A stretch of 6,514 nt of DNA from Dehalococcoidia bacterium (GTDB taxonomy: Bacteria > Chloroflexota > Dehalococcoidia > GIF9 > UBA5620). The stretch's first letter is position 1; each line of letters starts with the position of its first letter. Shown here one piece after another: positions 1 to 5,229 of this stretch. The stretch is from contig JADHWZ010000118.1 of NCBI GenBank assembly GCA_016783225.1, forward strand, positions 1-6,514. The letters run 5' to 3'. The notes below the pieces were generated by a model. That model worked only from the letters and a program-made list of their open reading frames with translations, was not told where the DNA came from and searched no databases. A program made the translations under genes and the position numbers.

Positions 1-75
1 TTTGAGGTCGCTTCAATTCCAACCACATGTAGTGCGGTCTTTTGAGGCCGCCTGGGTGGCTGATCGGCGAGGCGG
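1..75. repeat. GC-rich short repeats in the left intergenic region
   Basis: An 11-base word at 1-11 (TTTGAGGTCGC) recurs at 41-51 with one change (TTTGAGGCCGC). The second copy also forms a small hairpin: 34-39 pairs with 46-51 around a 6-base loop, with one T-G wobble. A further perfect 6-base dyad joins 48-53 (CCGCCT) to 70-75 (AGGCGG). No T-run follows, so it does not read as a terminator for a gene left of the window. No coding frame here has a usable start. It may be the end of a dispersed intergenic repeat, which is inference. Confidence 0.35.
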
Positions 76-220
76 TTAAAGATTAAAAGTTAAAAGCTAA
101 AATGCAAAATGACAGGTGAAAATCCAAAAGTGCAGTGAGGAGTCGGACTTTGCCCAGAACAATATTTGCATTTTTATTTGTACCTTTGATTTTTGGTTTT
201 TGATGTTTGCATTGGCTTTA
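75..220. repeat. Imperfect inverted repeat of heptad-phased A-tracts and T-tracts
   Basis: The left arm carries A-tracts at 78-80, 85-88, 92-95, 99-102, 106-109, 119-122 and 126-129, an almost exact 7-base step. The right arm carries T-tracts at 165-167, 171-175, 177-179, 185-187, 190-194, 197-201, 206-208 and 217-219 with a step of about 6 to 7. The segment 99-133 matches the reverse complement of 168-200 at roughly three quarters of positions, leaving a 34-base spacer. As RNA it would fold into a long AU-rich hairpin. I see no transposase, terminal repeats or target duplication. It is an intergenic repeat of unknown role. Confidence 0.6.
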
Positions 221-274
221 GCCTCGCACTACATGCTGCTTTCGATAACAATAATTATGAGGCAATTCGATACC

Positions 275-303
275 TTGCGAAAATTGCTGGGCCTGTATAT
301 ACT
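275..303 (+). promoter_or_regulatory. Sigma70-type promoter for the first lipoprotein gene
   Basis: A -35 box TTGCGA (275-280, 4 of 6 consensus) and a -10 box TATACT (298-303, 5 of 6) are separated by exactly 17 bases. Transcription would start near 310, giving a leader of about 25 bases that contains the GGGAGG ribosome site at 321-326. Confidence 0.65.
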
Positions 304-334
304 TTTCTCAGTTTGTTTAAGGGAGGAAGCGATA

Positions 335-739
335 GTGAAATCGCATATCTGCCGAATGAGAGCGGGCACAGTGTTGGTTACGTTGGCCGTGTTGATGATA
401 CTGGCCAGCGCTTGTGGTTCAGCGCCGGGGTCAGGGGGTAATCAACCGCCGGTAATCTCAAGCCTCGAAGCCAAGTACATAAATGTCTACCCTCGGGCTG
501 CCTCCGAGATCAGATGCACTGTTTCAGACCCGGATGGCGACGAGGTGGACTTTAGTTGGTCGTGCACCGGCGGCGATTTGAGTGGCGCTGGTCCTGTTGT
601 CACCTGGAGGGCGCCGAACAGCTACGGTGACTATCATGTTATGGTCATTGCAAAAGATAGCAACGGTGGAAGCGCTCAAGCTATTTTGACGCTGAGCGTG
701 GTAGCCAGGCCAGCTTCGGGGGGTTGTTGTGGTCGATAA
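335..739 (+). CDS. Lipoprotein with one PKD/Ig-like domain
   Basis: A 134-residue secreted lipoprotein. GTG 335 is chosen because GGGAGG (321-326) sits 8 bases before it; ATG 356 is an in-frame alternative. A basic N-region is followed by a hydrophobic core (about residues 10-24) and the lipobox-like LASAC with Cys27 as the acylated residue, though position -3 is Ala rather than Leu. A short Gly/Ser/Pro linker leads to one PKD/Ig-like beta domain (about 36-121) with the calcium-site-like SDPDGDEVDF and a WSC motif; the Cys there and the one in IRC could form a disulfide. The protein then ends in SGGCCGR. It matches the signal peptide and first domain of the lipoprotein at 1446-2612, so the two are duplicates; this copy lacks the second domain and the C-terminal module. 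Likely anchored outside the membrane. The binding partner is unknown. Confidence 0.85.
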   Translation: MKSHICRMRAGTVLVTLAVLMILASACGSAPGSGGNQPPVISSLEAKYINVYPRAASEIRCTVSDPDGDEVDFSWSCTGGDLSGAGPVVTWRAPNSYGDYHVMVIAKDSNGGSAQAILTLSVVARPASGGCCGR

Positions 740-807
740 CAGTTGAGGCAGCGGACGCAAGGCCAGTGTATTGGTCAGCTCTTTAGTCTGCGAGGCTAGA
801 CGCACAG

Positions 808-834
808 TTGGAGGGGGTTTAAAATAAACATAAT
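808..834 (+). promoter_or_regulatory. Weak promoter candidate before the FxLYD lipoprotein gene
   Basis: TTGGAG (808-813) and CATAAT (829-834, 5 of 6 to the -10 consensus) lie 15 bases apart, shorter than ideal. No terminator is visible in the 141 bases after the first lipoprotein gene, so read-through from the promoter at 275-303 is equally possible. Confidence 0.3.
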
Positions 835-880
835 TGGAGATGTGGCATGGTAATCTCGGGGTTGTAAGGAGAATGGGCAA

Positions 881-1276
881 ATGACGAGAGGAGTAGTTAG
901 GATTGTAGCTGTAGCTTTGATGCTAGTATTGACCGTGTGCTTGGTTGGATGCGCCGAGACCCACGAACAGGGCGGTAGCCTGCCAGGTGAGGAACTGCAA
1001 ATCCTCAGCCATAGTATGACTACACACCAGTTTACCGGAGGCATGCCTGAAAGCACAGCCGTGGTTAAGGGCAGAGCCCAGAATGTTAGCAGCGTCATCA
1101 TCAATGTTGCTACGATAGCGGTCAATTTCTACGATAAGGACGGGAATCTCATAGATACTGCATCAGCTAGCAGGCAGGGTCTCGGTCCGGGTGAAGTATG
1201 GGATTTCAATGTCAAATTCATTGGCCCTGATTCCTGGAAGAGCGTAGACTATGACATCGCGGCCAGCACGAACTGA
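881..1276 (+). CDS. FxLYD-domain lipoprotein
   Basis: A 131-residue lipoprotein. AAGGAG (866-871) stands 9 bases before ATG 881. Residues 1-23 form a signal peptide with a classical lipobox LVGC and lipidated Cys24. After a short polar linker the rest (about 38-128) fits the FxLYD family, a small extracellular beta domain. Key signs are the VVKGRAQNVSS strand and turn, the NFYDKDGNLID strand with the F-Y-D core, and the LGPGEVWDFNV strand. FxLYD domains occur in many bacterial surface lipoproteins and have no known enzymatic activity. It lies between two PKD/Ig-like lipoprotein genes on the same strand, which suggests a shared surface role, but the three genes are 141 and 169 bases apart and may be transcribed separately. 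Confidence 0.85.
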   Translation: MTRGVVRIVAVALMLVLTVCLVGCAETHEQGGSLPGEELQILSHSMTTHQFTGGMPESTAVVKGRAQNVSSVIINVATIAVNFYDKDGNLIDTASASRQGLGPGEVWDFNVKFIGPDSWKSVDYDIAASTN

Positions 1277-1395
1277 TGGTCTGTGGGAGTGCCTGGTCGC
1301 TTCACCGACAGTTCTTCGGAGGGACCAAAGATGAATGATGAATTGCCGTAGCGTTGGGAAGCGTGCGGTAGCGATATCCTCGGCGGCAAAATGTG

Positions 1396-1424
1396 TTGTC
1401 GACAGTTTCAGGTTGGTGTATAAT
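1396..1424 (+). promoter_or_regulatory. Strong sigma70-type promoter for the large PKD lipoprotein
   Basis: TTGTCG (1396-1401) and a perfect TATAAT (1419-1424) are separated by exactly 17 bases. Transcription would start near 1431, so the leader is only about 15 bases and begins almost at the ribosome site. Confidence 0.8.
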
Positions 1425-1432
1425 TTTATTGG

Positions 1433-1440
1433 AAGGAGGT
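1433..1440 (+). promoter_or_regulatory. Full-length Shine-Dalgarno sequence at the mRNA 5' end
   Basis: AAGGAGGT is a full match to the 16S anti-Shine-Dalgarno tail, 5 bases before ATG 1446. With the promoter at 1396-1424 it would lie within the first ten or so bases of the transcript. This points to high expression and fixes the start codon. Confidence 0.85.
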
Positions 1441-1445
1441 AAAAA

Positions 1446-2612
1446 ATGAGAATAGGTCTTTTTAGGCGTAGTTTGGGCACAGTCCTGGTTGTGTTGGCCA
1501 TAGTGGCCATGCTGGGCAGCGCTTGTGGTCCAGGCGAGGCACCATCGGCACCACCGCCACCGCCGACCACGGGTGGTAATCAGCCGCCGGTAATCTCGAG
1601 CCTGGCGGCGGCGGAGATGGCCGTCTATCCTAATGGTAACACGGAGATTCAGTGCGTCGCCTCGGACGCCGACGGCGACCAGATTAACTTCAAGTGGGCA
1701 TGTACTGGTGGCAGCTTCACCGGCGCTGGGCCTATCGTTACCTGGAAAGCCCCGGAGAATTACGGTACTTATGACGTGACAGTCGTCGTGGAAGATAGCA
1801 AAGGTGGTATGGCTCAGGCCAGCCTGACGATGACTGTGGGAGCTAACCAGCCTCCCCAGATTTCCAGCCTGGTTGCCAACCCATCAAATATCCTGTACGC
1901 GAACAGCACGACCATTACCTGCATTGCCAGTGACCCTGATGGTGATGTGGTCAGGTATAGCTGGTCGGCTAGCGAGGGCAGCATCAGCGGGGTAGGTGAG
2001 AAGGTCACCTGGGTGGCGCCCGGCAAGGCTGGAAATTTTACCATTGCGGTTATTGTCAGCGATGGTAAAGGCGGTGAGACGACAGGGAATGTCATGATTA
2101 CTGTATCGGCGGTTACAAAAACGGTAACTATCCCGGTGATTGCTCAGGAAACTGGCACGGTAGATTCTAATGGAGATAAAGACAATTCTCGGACAATGAC
2201 TGGAGATGATGCTGATAATACTGGCTATCGTGCTTTCTGGAGCTTTAACATCCAGAATCTGTGGGGAACTGAGATACAGAATGCTAACCTGAAGTTCACT
2301 ACCAGGAATGTGGCTAATGACCCATTCTCACAGACCGTAGGGCTCAAGGGATTGCGGCTACAGGAGGCTAAGTACGGTGATAAGTTGCCTGACTTCGACC
2401 ATATTGGCACAAAGCTGGACCATGCGCGTGCGGTTTCGACTAAAGCACCGACCGTGATAGATGTTACTCCGGAGATAAATCGTCTCGTCCAGGCGACTGC
2501 CAGTCGCTTTCAGGTAGAAGCTCTGTTTATGCTTAAAACTAACGGCAATGGCGTTGCTGAATGGATTGAGTGGTCAGAAGTTGTTCTGGAGGTTACTTAC
2601 TCAGAGAAGTAA
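1446..2612 (+). CDS. Lipoprotein with two PKD/Ig-like domains and a C-terminal beta domain
   Basis: A 388-residue surface lipoprotein. The signal peptide has two arginines, a hydrophobic stretch and LGSAC with Cys27 as the likely lipidated residue; position -3 is Gly, so the lipobox is degenerate. A flexible linker follows (31-44, with five prolines in a row). Two PKD/Ig-like repeats occupy about 45-133 and 134-223; both open with NQPP.ISSL and carry SDxDGD, a W, VTW.AP and a D-K-GG turn. The first has Cys in IQC and WAC that could pair; the second has lost the second Cys. Residues 224-388 form a separate module (RAFWSFNI, NANLKF, VIDVTPEINRLV, EVVLEVTY) resembling the DNRLRE/jelly-roll domains of secreted proteins. 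That resemblance is from memory of the family pattern, so the label is tentative. Probably an extracellular adhesion or carbohydrate-binding protein. It has its own promoter and terminator. Confidence 0.9.
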   Translation: MRIGLFRRSLGTVLVVLAIVAMLGSACGPGEAPSAPPPPPTTGGNQPPVISSLAAAEMAVYPNGNTEIQCVASDADGDQINFKWACTGGSFTGAGPIVTWKAPENYGTYDVTVVVEDSKGGMAQASLTMTVGANQPPQISSLVANPSNILYANSTTITCIASDPDGDVVRYSWSASEGSISGVGEKVTWVAPGKAGNFTIAVIVSDGKGGETTGNVMITVSAVTKTVTIPVIAQETGTVDSNGDKDNSRTMTGDDADNTGYRAFWSFNIQNLWGTEIQNANLKFTTRNVANDPFSQTVGLKGLRLQEAKYGDKLPDFDHIGTKLDHARAVSTKAPTVIDVTPEINRLVQATASRFQVEALFMLKTNGNGVAEWIEWSEVVLEVTYSEK

Positions 2613-2638
2613 TGCTGACCGGTTTTTGCAGCCAATTG

Positions 2639-2670
2639 TATAAGGCGACCCTAAGGTCGCCTTATATTTT
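2639..2670 (+). terminator. Intrinsic terminator after the lipoprotein genes
   Basis: A perfect 12-base stem (2639-2650 with 2655-2666) and a CTAA loop are followed by TTTT (2667-2670). It begins 26 bases after the stop codon at 2612. On the minus strand no T-run follows, so it should act mainly on + strand transcripts, although the minus-strand gene ending at 2733 also points at it. Confidence 0.88.
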
Positions 2671-2732
2671 GTGGTCAGTTCTCAGATATCGTCGCCTACA
2701 AGGGAACTGGCTGATACGTGGGGTGGACTTCC

Positions 2733-3226
2733 CTACTGGACTGAAAAGGGCACGCTGAGTTGTTCCTTACCATCAATATACAGGACCACCTTGTAGTTCC
2801 CCCTAGGCCATCCTGTATCAGGGGCAGTCATTGAGAAGTAAACGTAACGTGTGCCGTCGGCAGTCACACTAGAGTCAGTAATCAGGGCATTCGTCGCGTC
2901 AGCCTCCCCCTGTATGTATACCCATTCTGCCTTTATCTCAGTGTCAGGCGGGGCATTGGATAGGATGGCTGAGCAGTAAATCTCCGGGGTGCCAGGAGCA
3001 AAAACACCGGTGGCGTGAAACTGGTCCTGGCTGGCGGGCTGGGCTGCACCGGAGTAATTGGGGTGGCTGCTGGTTCGGTGTGGCTGACAGGTGGCCCGGT
3101 AGCAGCTTGGGCTGATGGCTTGACAGAGGCCTGGGTTGGTGGTTTCACCTGGCGTAGGGGTGCCCCGCACTTACGGCAAAACTTGGCAGTATCCGCATTT
3201 TCAGCGCCACACTTGGAACAGAACAT
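2733..3226 (-). pseudogene. Zinc-ribbon protein with Ig-like C-terminal domain, split by a frameshift
   Basis: Reading starts at ATG 3226 (complement), preceded by GGGGAG 4 bases away. The first frame (3226 down to 2933) gives a short zinc ribbon with Cys3, Cys6, Cys17 and Cys20 (CSKC and CRKC), then a Pro/Ala/Thr-rich linker. Near 3010-3050 this frame stops making sense and the conserved sequence continues in another frame, which runs to the stop at 2733. That part has an Ig-like pattern: FHATGVFAPGTPEIYC, EWVYIQGE, then GWPRGNYKVVLYIDGK and VPFSVQ. A shift of -1 joins the two. Neither half is likely to work alone. Many zinc-ribbon proteins of this layout have a membrane helix between linker and beta domain; none is seen here, so the lesion may be larger than one base. 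Sequencing error, true decay and recoding cannot be told apart from one sequence. Confidence 0.78.
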
Positions 3227-3304
3227 CTCACTCCCCGCCCCGGCCGTTTAATGTCGCTGCCTATTCTCTTTGGTTGATAAGATGGAATCGCGCTCTTTCG
3301 TTAA

Positions 3305-3333
3305 ACATTAGCAGACAGGATAGACTCTGTCAA
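3305..3333 (-). promoter_or_regulatory. Promoter for the zinc-ribbon gene
   Basis: On the minus strand a perfect TTGACA (3333-3328) lies 17 bases before TAATGT (3310-3305), which has TGC directly in front, an extended -10 feature. The -10 matches only 3 of 6 positions but keeps T1, A2 and T6. The leader to ATG 3226 would be about 72 bases. Confidence 0.5.
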
Positions 3334-3334
3334 G

Positions 3335-3381
3335 GTGTCTGTGCTCGTTCATATGATTGGAGACTGAAACACAACAGACAC
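3335..3381. repeat. Perfect 8-base inverted repeat upstream of the zinc-ribbon promoter
   Basis: GTGTCTGT (3335-3342) is the exact reverse complement of ACAGACAC (3374-3381), with 31 bases between. A third related word, CAGACA, lies at 3312-3317 inside the promoter spacer, so 3312-3341 forms another dyad around the -35 box. This could be a repressor or activator site for the minus-strand gene. No regulator is assigned. Confidence 0.35.
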
Positions 3382-3539
3382 AATCCGGTAGCTAGGTGGG
3401 TGACTGCCGTTTCGCTTTCCAAAACCCTCTGATAACTCAATTTGAATGTGAGGTGGTGGAGGATTGGGGGTATAATGGGGTTCACGTCATTCATTCCGAC
3501 TTTCTGTTGGCACTGGAGCTCTACCCGGTAGTCGTTATT

Positions 3540-3692
3540 ATGCCGACTGAAGGCAATCCCAAACTAGACCCTTCTGTATGGCAGCAACTCATTGAGCGGC
3601 ACAAGGCCAAAAGTCTACGCAGCTTGGTCAAGAGATATGGAGTATTCTGCCAGGCAGTGAGAAGAGCTGTACACAGTGCCCAATTGAGTTAA
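3540..3692 (+). CDS. Small helix-turn-helix ORF, possible remnant
   Basis: Fifty codons from ATG 3540 to TAA 3692. The product reads as a short basic helix-turn-helix unit: LDPSVWQQLIERHK, then SLRSLVKRYGV and QAVRRAVHSA. This resembles DNA-binding tails of recombinases and small regulators in which the second helix carries a (V/I)RRA pattern. The open frame extends upstream to 3396, but that part does not look coding. No Shine-Dalgarno sequence precedes ATG 3540, and the turn reads GVFCQ where such motifs usually have a small polar residue. It may therefore be the surviving end of a longer gene. It lies 77 bases before the 355-residue gene, which has a similar segment. It could also be a mini-regulator of that gene. 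Confidence 0.45.
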   Translation: MPTEGNPKLDPSVWQQLIERHKAKSLRSLVKRYGVFCQAVRRAVHSAQLS

Positions 3693-3694
3693 TC

Positions 3695-3703
3695 TGGTAT
3701 AAT
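3695..3703 (+). promoter_or_regulatory. Extended -10 promoter for the 355-residue gene
   Basis: TGGTATAAT combines the TGn extension with a perfect TATAAT (3698-3703). The -35 region has no good match, which extended -10 promoters tolerate. Transcription would start near 3710, about 60 bases before ATG 3770. Confidence 0.6.
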
Positions 3704-3724
3704 GTGAATGTAACTGATATTGGG

Positions 3725-3750
3725 CCAGTGCTCTGACTGAGTAGGCACTG
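3725..3750. promoter_or_regulatory. Dyad in the leader of the 355-residue gene, possible operator
   Basis: CAGTGC (3726-3731) faces its reverse complement GCACTG (3745-3750) across 13 bases, between the promoter and the start codon. The same word also occurs at 3674-3679 and, reversed, at 3510-3515. Four copies in about 240 bases beside two helix-turn-helix ORFs suggests a binding site for one of them; this is inference. Confidence 0.35.
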
Positions 3751-3769
3751 AAAAAATGGGGAATGAAGT

Positions 3770-4837
3770 ATGCAGCATGAGCGTGCCAAGGCATATGAAG
3801 TCGCAATAGCCGATGACATCATGGAGGCCGAAGAGGAAATGGCACAGTATGCCTTGGATAGTGTTGAACTGGGTCAGTGGGTTGCGGCAATCCGCCAGAA
3901 GTTCATCGTCGATGGCTTCTTTGAACAGTGGTACGGCGCCGACGGGAGACACGGCAGAGTGAGGCAGCGGAAGGAGAAGACCAATTACCTTTTCAGGGAC
4001 GAAAGAGCGGCCTTCCTCTTTTGGCTGCGCTTTGATGTGAATGGCCATTCTGAGGCGCTATGGCACGAAACTGGCAAAATCCTCAGGCTGTTCGATATGG
4101 ATTTCTCGGAGTATCTGTCCAAGCTAGTGTTCCCCTTCTATTCAGAGCGACAGCCAGAGTTGGTGTTTGAACTCGTTGGCAGGAGCAGGGTCGGGTTTCC
4201 CGGAGTGTTCCCTTTTCTCGCCCCACCCCCCTGGTTCGAGCTTCTGAACTACGCTGTCTTTAACATGCCGCTCCTTCGTCTGCCTGTATACAAAGTGGAC
4301 TTTACCAAGGATTATGAAGTAACTGGGGTCAGCTTCCTAAGTCCAACTATAGGTGAGGAGACCCGAGGCTGGATCTTACAGCAAGTGGGTACTGCGTATC
4401 AGAAGCTGGCAACACAACGCAAGGAATATGGACAGCCTTTGGAATGGTACCTGCTTCATAGACTAAGTCATGAGTGGGGTATTAGGCCCATTGCTAGAGA
4501 GTACGGTCGGCCACATAGCACGGTGGAGAGTGCCATATATCGGGTGGCCGCCAGGATACTTGATGAGGATAAGGGGATGGATTATTTCTTTGCAGCTCCT
4601 ACCATTGGCCTAAGTGAATTGGACCTATTGGAGATTCTGGAGAGAGCTGATTTCTCCGCAGTTTGCTCAAAGCCAAGCGGTCTCGGTCACGATCCTCCGA
4701 GCTTCGTACTGGATGTGCTACTCTGTAAGAATATGCTTGATGTCATTCAAGACCTCGACAATACTGACGGCTTCTCCCGGCTCGGCATCTGTCCGATGCC
4801 TGGGGGTTTTTTGCGACATTTCGTACACCGAAAATAG
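3770..4837 (+). CDS. Unrecognised 355-residue protein with a helix-turn-helix-like segment
   Basis: I do not recognise this family. ATG 3770 has a moderate ribosome site (GGGGA, 3758-3762). No signal peptide or membrane span is evident, so it should be cytoplasmic. The N-terminal 60 residues are acidic and likely helical; 61-72 is a basic patch; 80-170 is rich in Phe and Trp (AAFLFWLRF, APPPWFELLNYAVF). Residues 223-264 look like a DNA-binding helix-turn-helix: LEWYLLHRLSHEWG, then IRPIAREYGRPHSTVESAIYRVA split across the turn. The pattern R-x-hydrophobic-hydrophobic-(R/K)-x-YG resembles the small ORF at 3540-3692. A C-terminal part (about 278-355) follows. Its own promoter and the terminator at 4872 make it a single-gene unit. 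Placed beside a replication operon it might be an element regulator or replication/partition factor, but nothing in the sequence proves that. Confidence 0.8.
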   Translation: MQHERAKAYEVAIADDIMEAEEEMAQYALDSVELGQWVAAIRQKFIVDGFFEQWYGADGRHGRVRQRKEKTNYLFRDERAAFLFWLRFDVNGHSEALWHETGKILRLFDMDFSEYLSKLVFPFYSERQPELVFELVGRSRVGFPGVFPFLAPPPWFELLNYAVFNMPLLRLPVYKVDFTKDYEVTGVSFLSPTIGEETRGWILQQVGTAYQKLATQRKEYGQPLEWYLLHRLSHEWGIRPIAREYGRPHSTVESAIYRVAARILDEDKGMDYFFAAPTIGLSELDLLEILERADFSAVCSKPSGLGHDPPSFVLDVLLCKNMLDVIQDLDNTDGFSRLGICPMPGGFLRHFVHRK

Positions 4838-4860
4838 CCACATAAACGCAGAACCATAGA

Positions 4861-4869
4861 TTATCCACG
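4861..4869 (+). other. DnaA-box-like sequence
   Basis: TTATCCACG matches 8 of 9 bases of the strong DnaA box TTATCCACA. It lies between the 355-residue gene and the terminator, upstream of the primase operon. Only one copy was found and no iteron array or AT-rich unwinding stretch accompanies it, so an origin is only a possibility. Confidence 0.3.
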
Positions 4870-4871
4870 CA

Positions 4872-4913
4872 AAAGGGGCTACCCTGTAGATTGGGGGTAG
4901 CCCCTTTCCTTTT
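4872..4913 (+). terminator. Intrinsic terminator after the 355-residue gene
   Basis: A perfect 13-base stem (4872-4884 with 4897-4909 shifted to 4895-4907) encloses a 10-base loop at 4885-4894 and is followed by CCTTTT (4908-4913). It ends 43 bases before ATG 4957, so the operon to the right needs its own promoter or depends on read-through. No convincing promoter is visible in that gap. Confidence 0.85.
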
Positions 4914-4956
4914 ACAGAACCTTCCCCCAGGCAGGATCAAATATGAGGATGAGAAT

Positions 4957-5208
4957 ATGGCAACAATGAGTAGCACGACCTACCGCACCAGCGACCTCTA
5001 TGTAGCAGCCTGGCTTCTCGCGAACGCGTTTCATTTGGAAGACGTTGACTATGCGGACCGCCGGCGCTGTGCTTTCATATTTCACGATGGGGCCGATCGG
5101 CCACAGTTGGTCCGCGAGTTCTTGCAAGGGTCAGCAACAGGGAACGTGGCCGATTTTGTGTATTACCTCCGCAAGGCAAAAAGACTGCTTTACTCGTGCG
5201 AGCAATAG
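4957..5208 (+). CDS. DUF5659-family small protein
   Basis: An 83-residue cytoplasmic protein. ATG 4957 follows a GAGG/GGATGAG-type ribosome site; ATG 4966 is an alternative. An in-frame start at 4891 is rejected because it lies in the terminator loop. The sequence fits DUF5659: it opens with YRTSDLYVAAWLL, where family members have a T-(S/K)-D-L-hydrophobic-AA-L core. It continues with a charged turn, a FIFHD strand, LVREFLQG and a basic C-terminal helix ending LRKAKRLLY. The family's function is unknown, but such proteins are often found beside phage or plasmid replication genes. Here it is the first gene of a tight set: 21 bases separate it from the next gene, which overlaps the primase. 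A role in replication of the element is inferred from position only. Confidence 0.82.
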   Translation: MATMSSTTYRTSDLYVAAWLLANAFHLEDVDYADRRRCAFIFHDGADRPQLVREFLQGSATGNVADFVYYLRKAKRLLYSCEQ

Positions 5209-5229
5209 GGATAGAAGAGGCAAAGGAGA

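Larger units (their letters stand above)
3227..3539. other. Intergenic region without a convincing gene
   Basis: ORFs exist here on the + strand, but their translations show no recognisable pattern and lack ribosome sites. The stretch holds the minus-strand promoter at 3305-3333, a spaced inverted repeat at 3335-3381, and an isolated perfect TATAAT at 3471-3476. No -35 box stands at a normal distance from that TATAAT; it could drive the small ORF at 3540. I see no tRNA end or integrase that would mark an attachment site. Confidence 0.5.

Noticed and set aside
116..334. Upstream extension of the first lipoprotein reading frame to ATG 116
   Set aside because: It would run through the A/T-tract inverted repeat and the promoter, has no ribosome site, and would bury the signal peptide 73 residues inside the protein. 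GTG 335 with GGGAGG fits better.
1163..1570. Minus-strand ORF of 135 codons
   Set aside because: It overlaps two well-supported + strand genes and a strong promoter, and its translation has no recognisable pattern. Other opposite-strand ORFs in the window fail for the same reason.
3060..3170. Separate start at GTG 3170 for the C-terminal half of the zinc-ribbon gene
   Set aside because: The first 37 or so residues in that frame are an out-of-frame reading of the zinc-ribbon linker and no ribosome site precedes the GTG.
4784..4812. Hairpin GGCATC/GATGCC followed by a six-T run, as a terminator or a frameshift signal
   Set aside because: The six-base stem is separated from the T-run by TGGGGG and lies within the coding sequence; a far stronger terminator follows at 4872. 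The in-frame T TTT TTG could slip by -1, but that would only replace the last residues with about a dozen others before a stop.
4891..4956. Longer start at 4891 for the DUF5659 protein
   Set aside because: That start lies in the loop of the terminator and the added residues do not fit the family; ATG 4957 with its ribosome site does.
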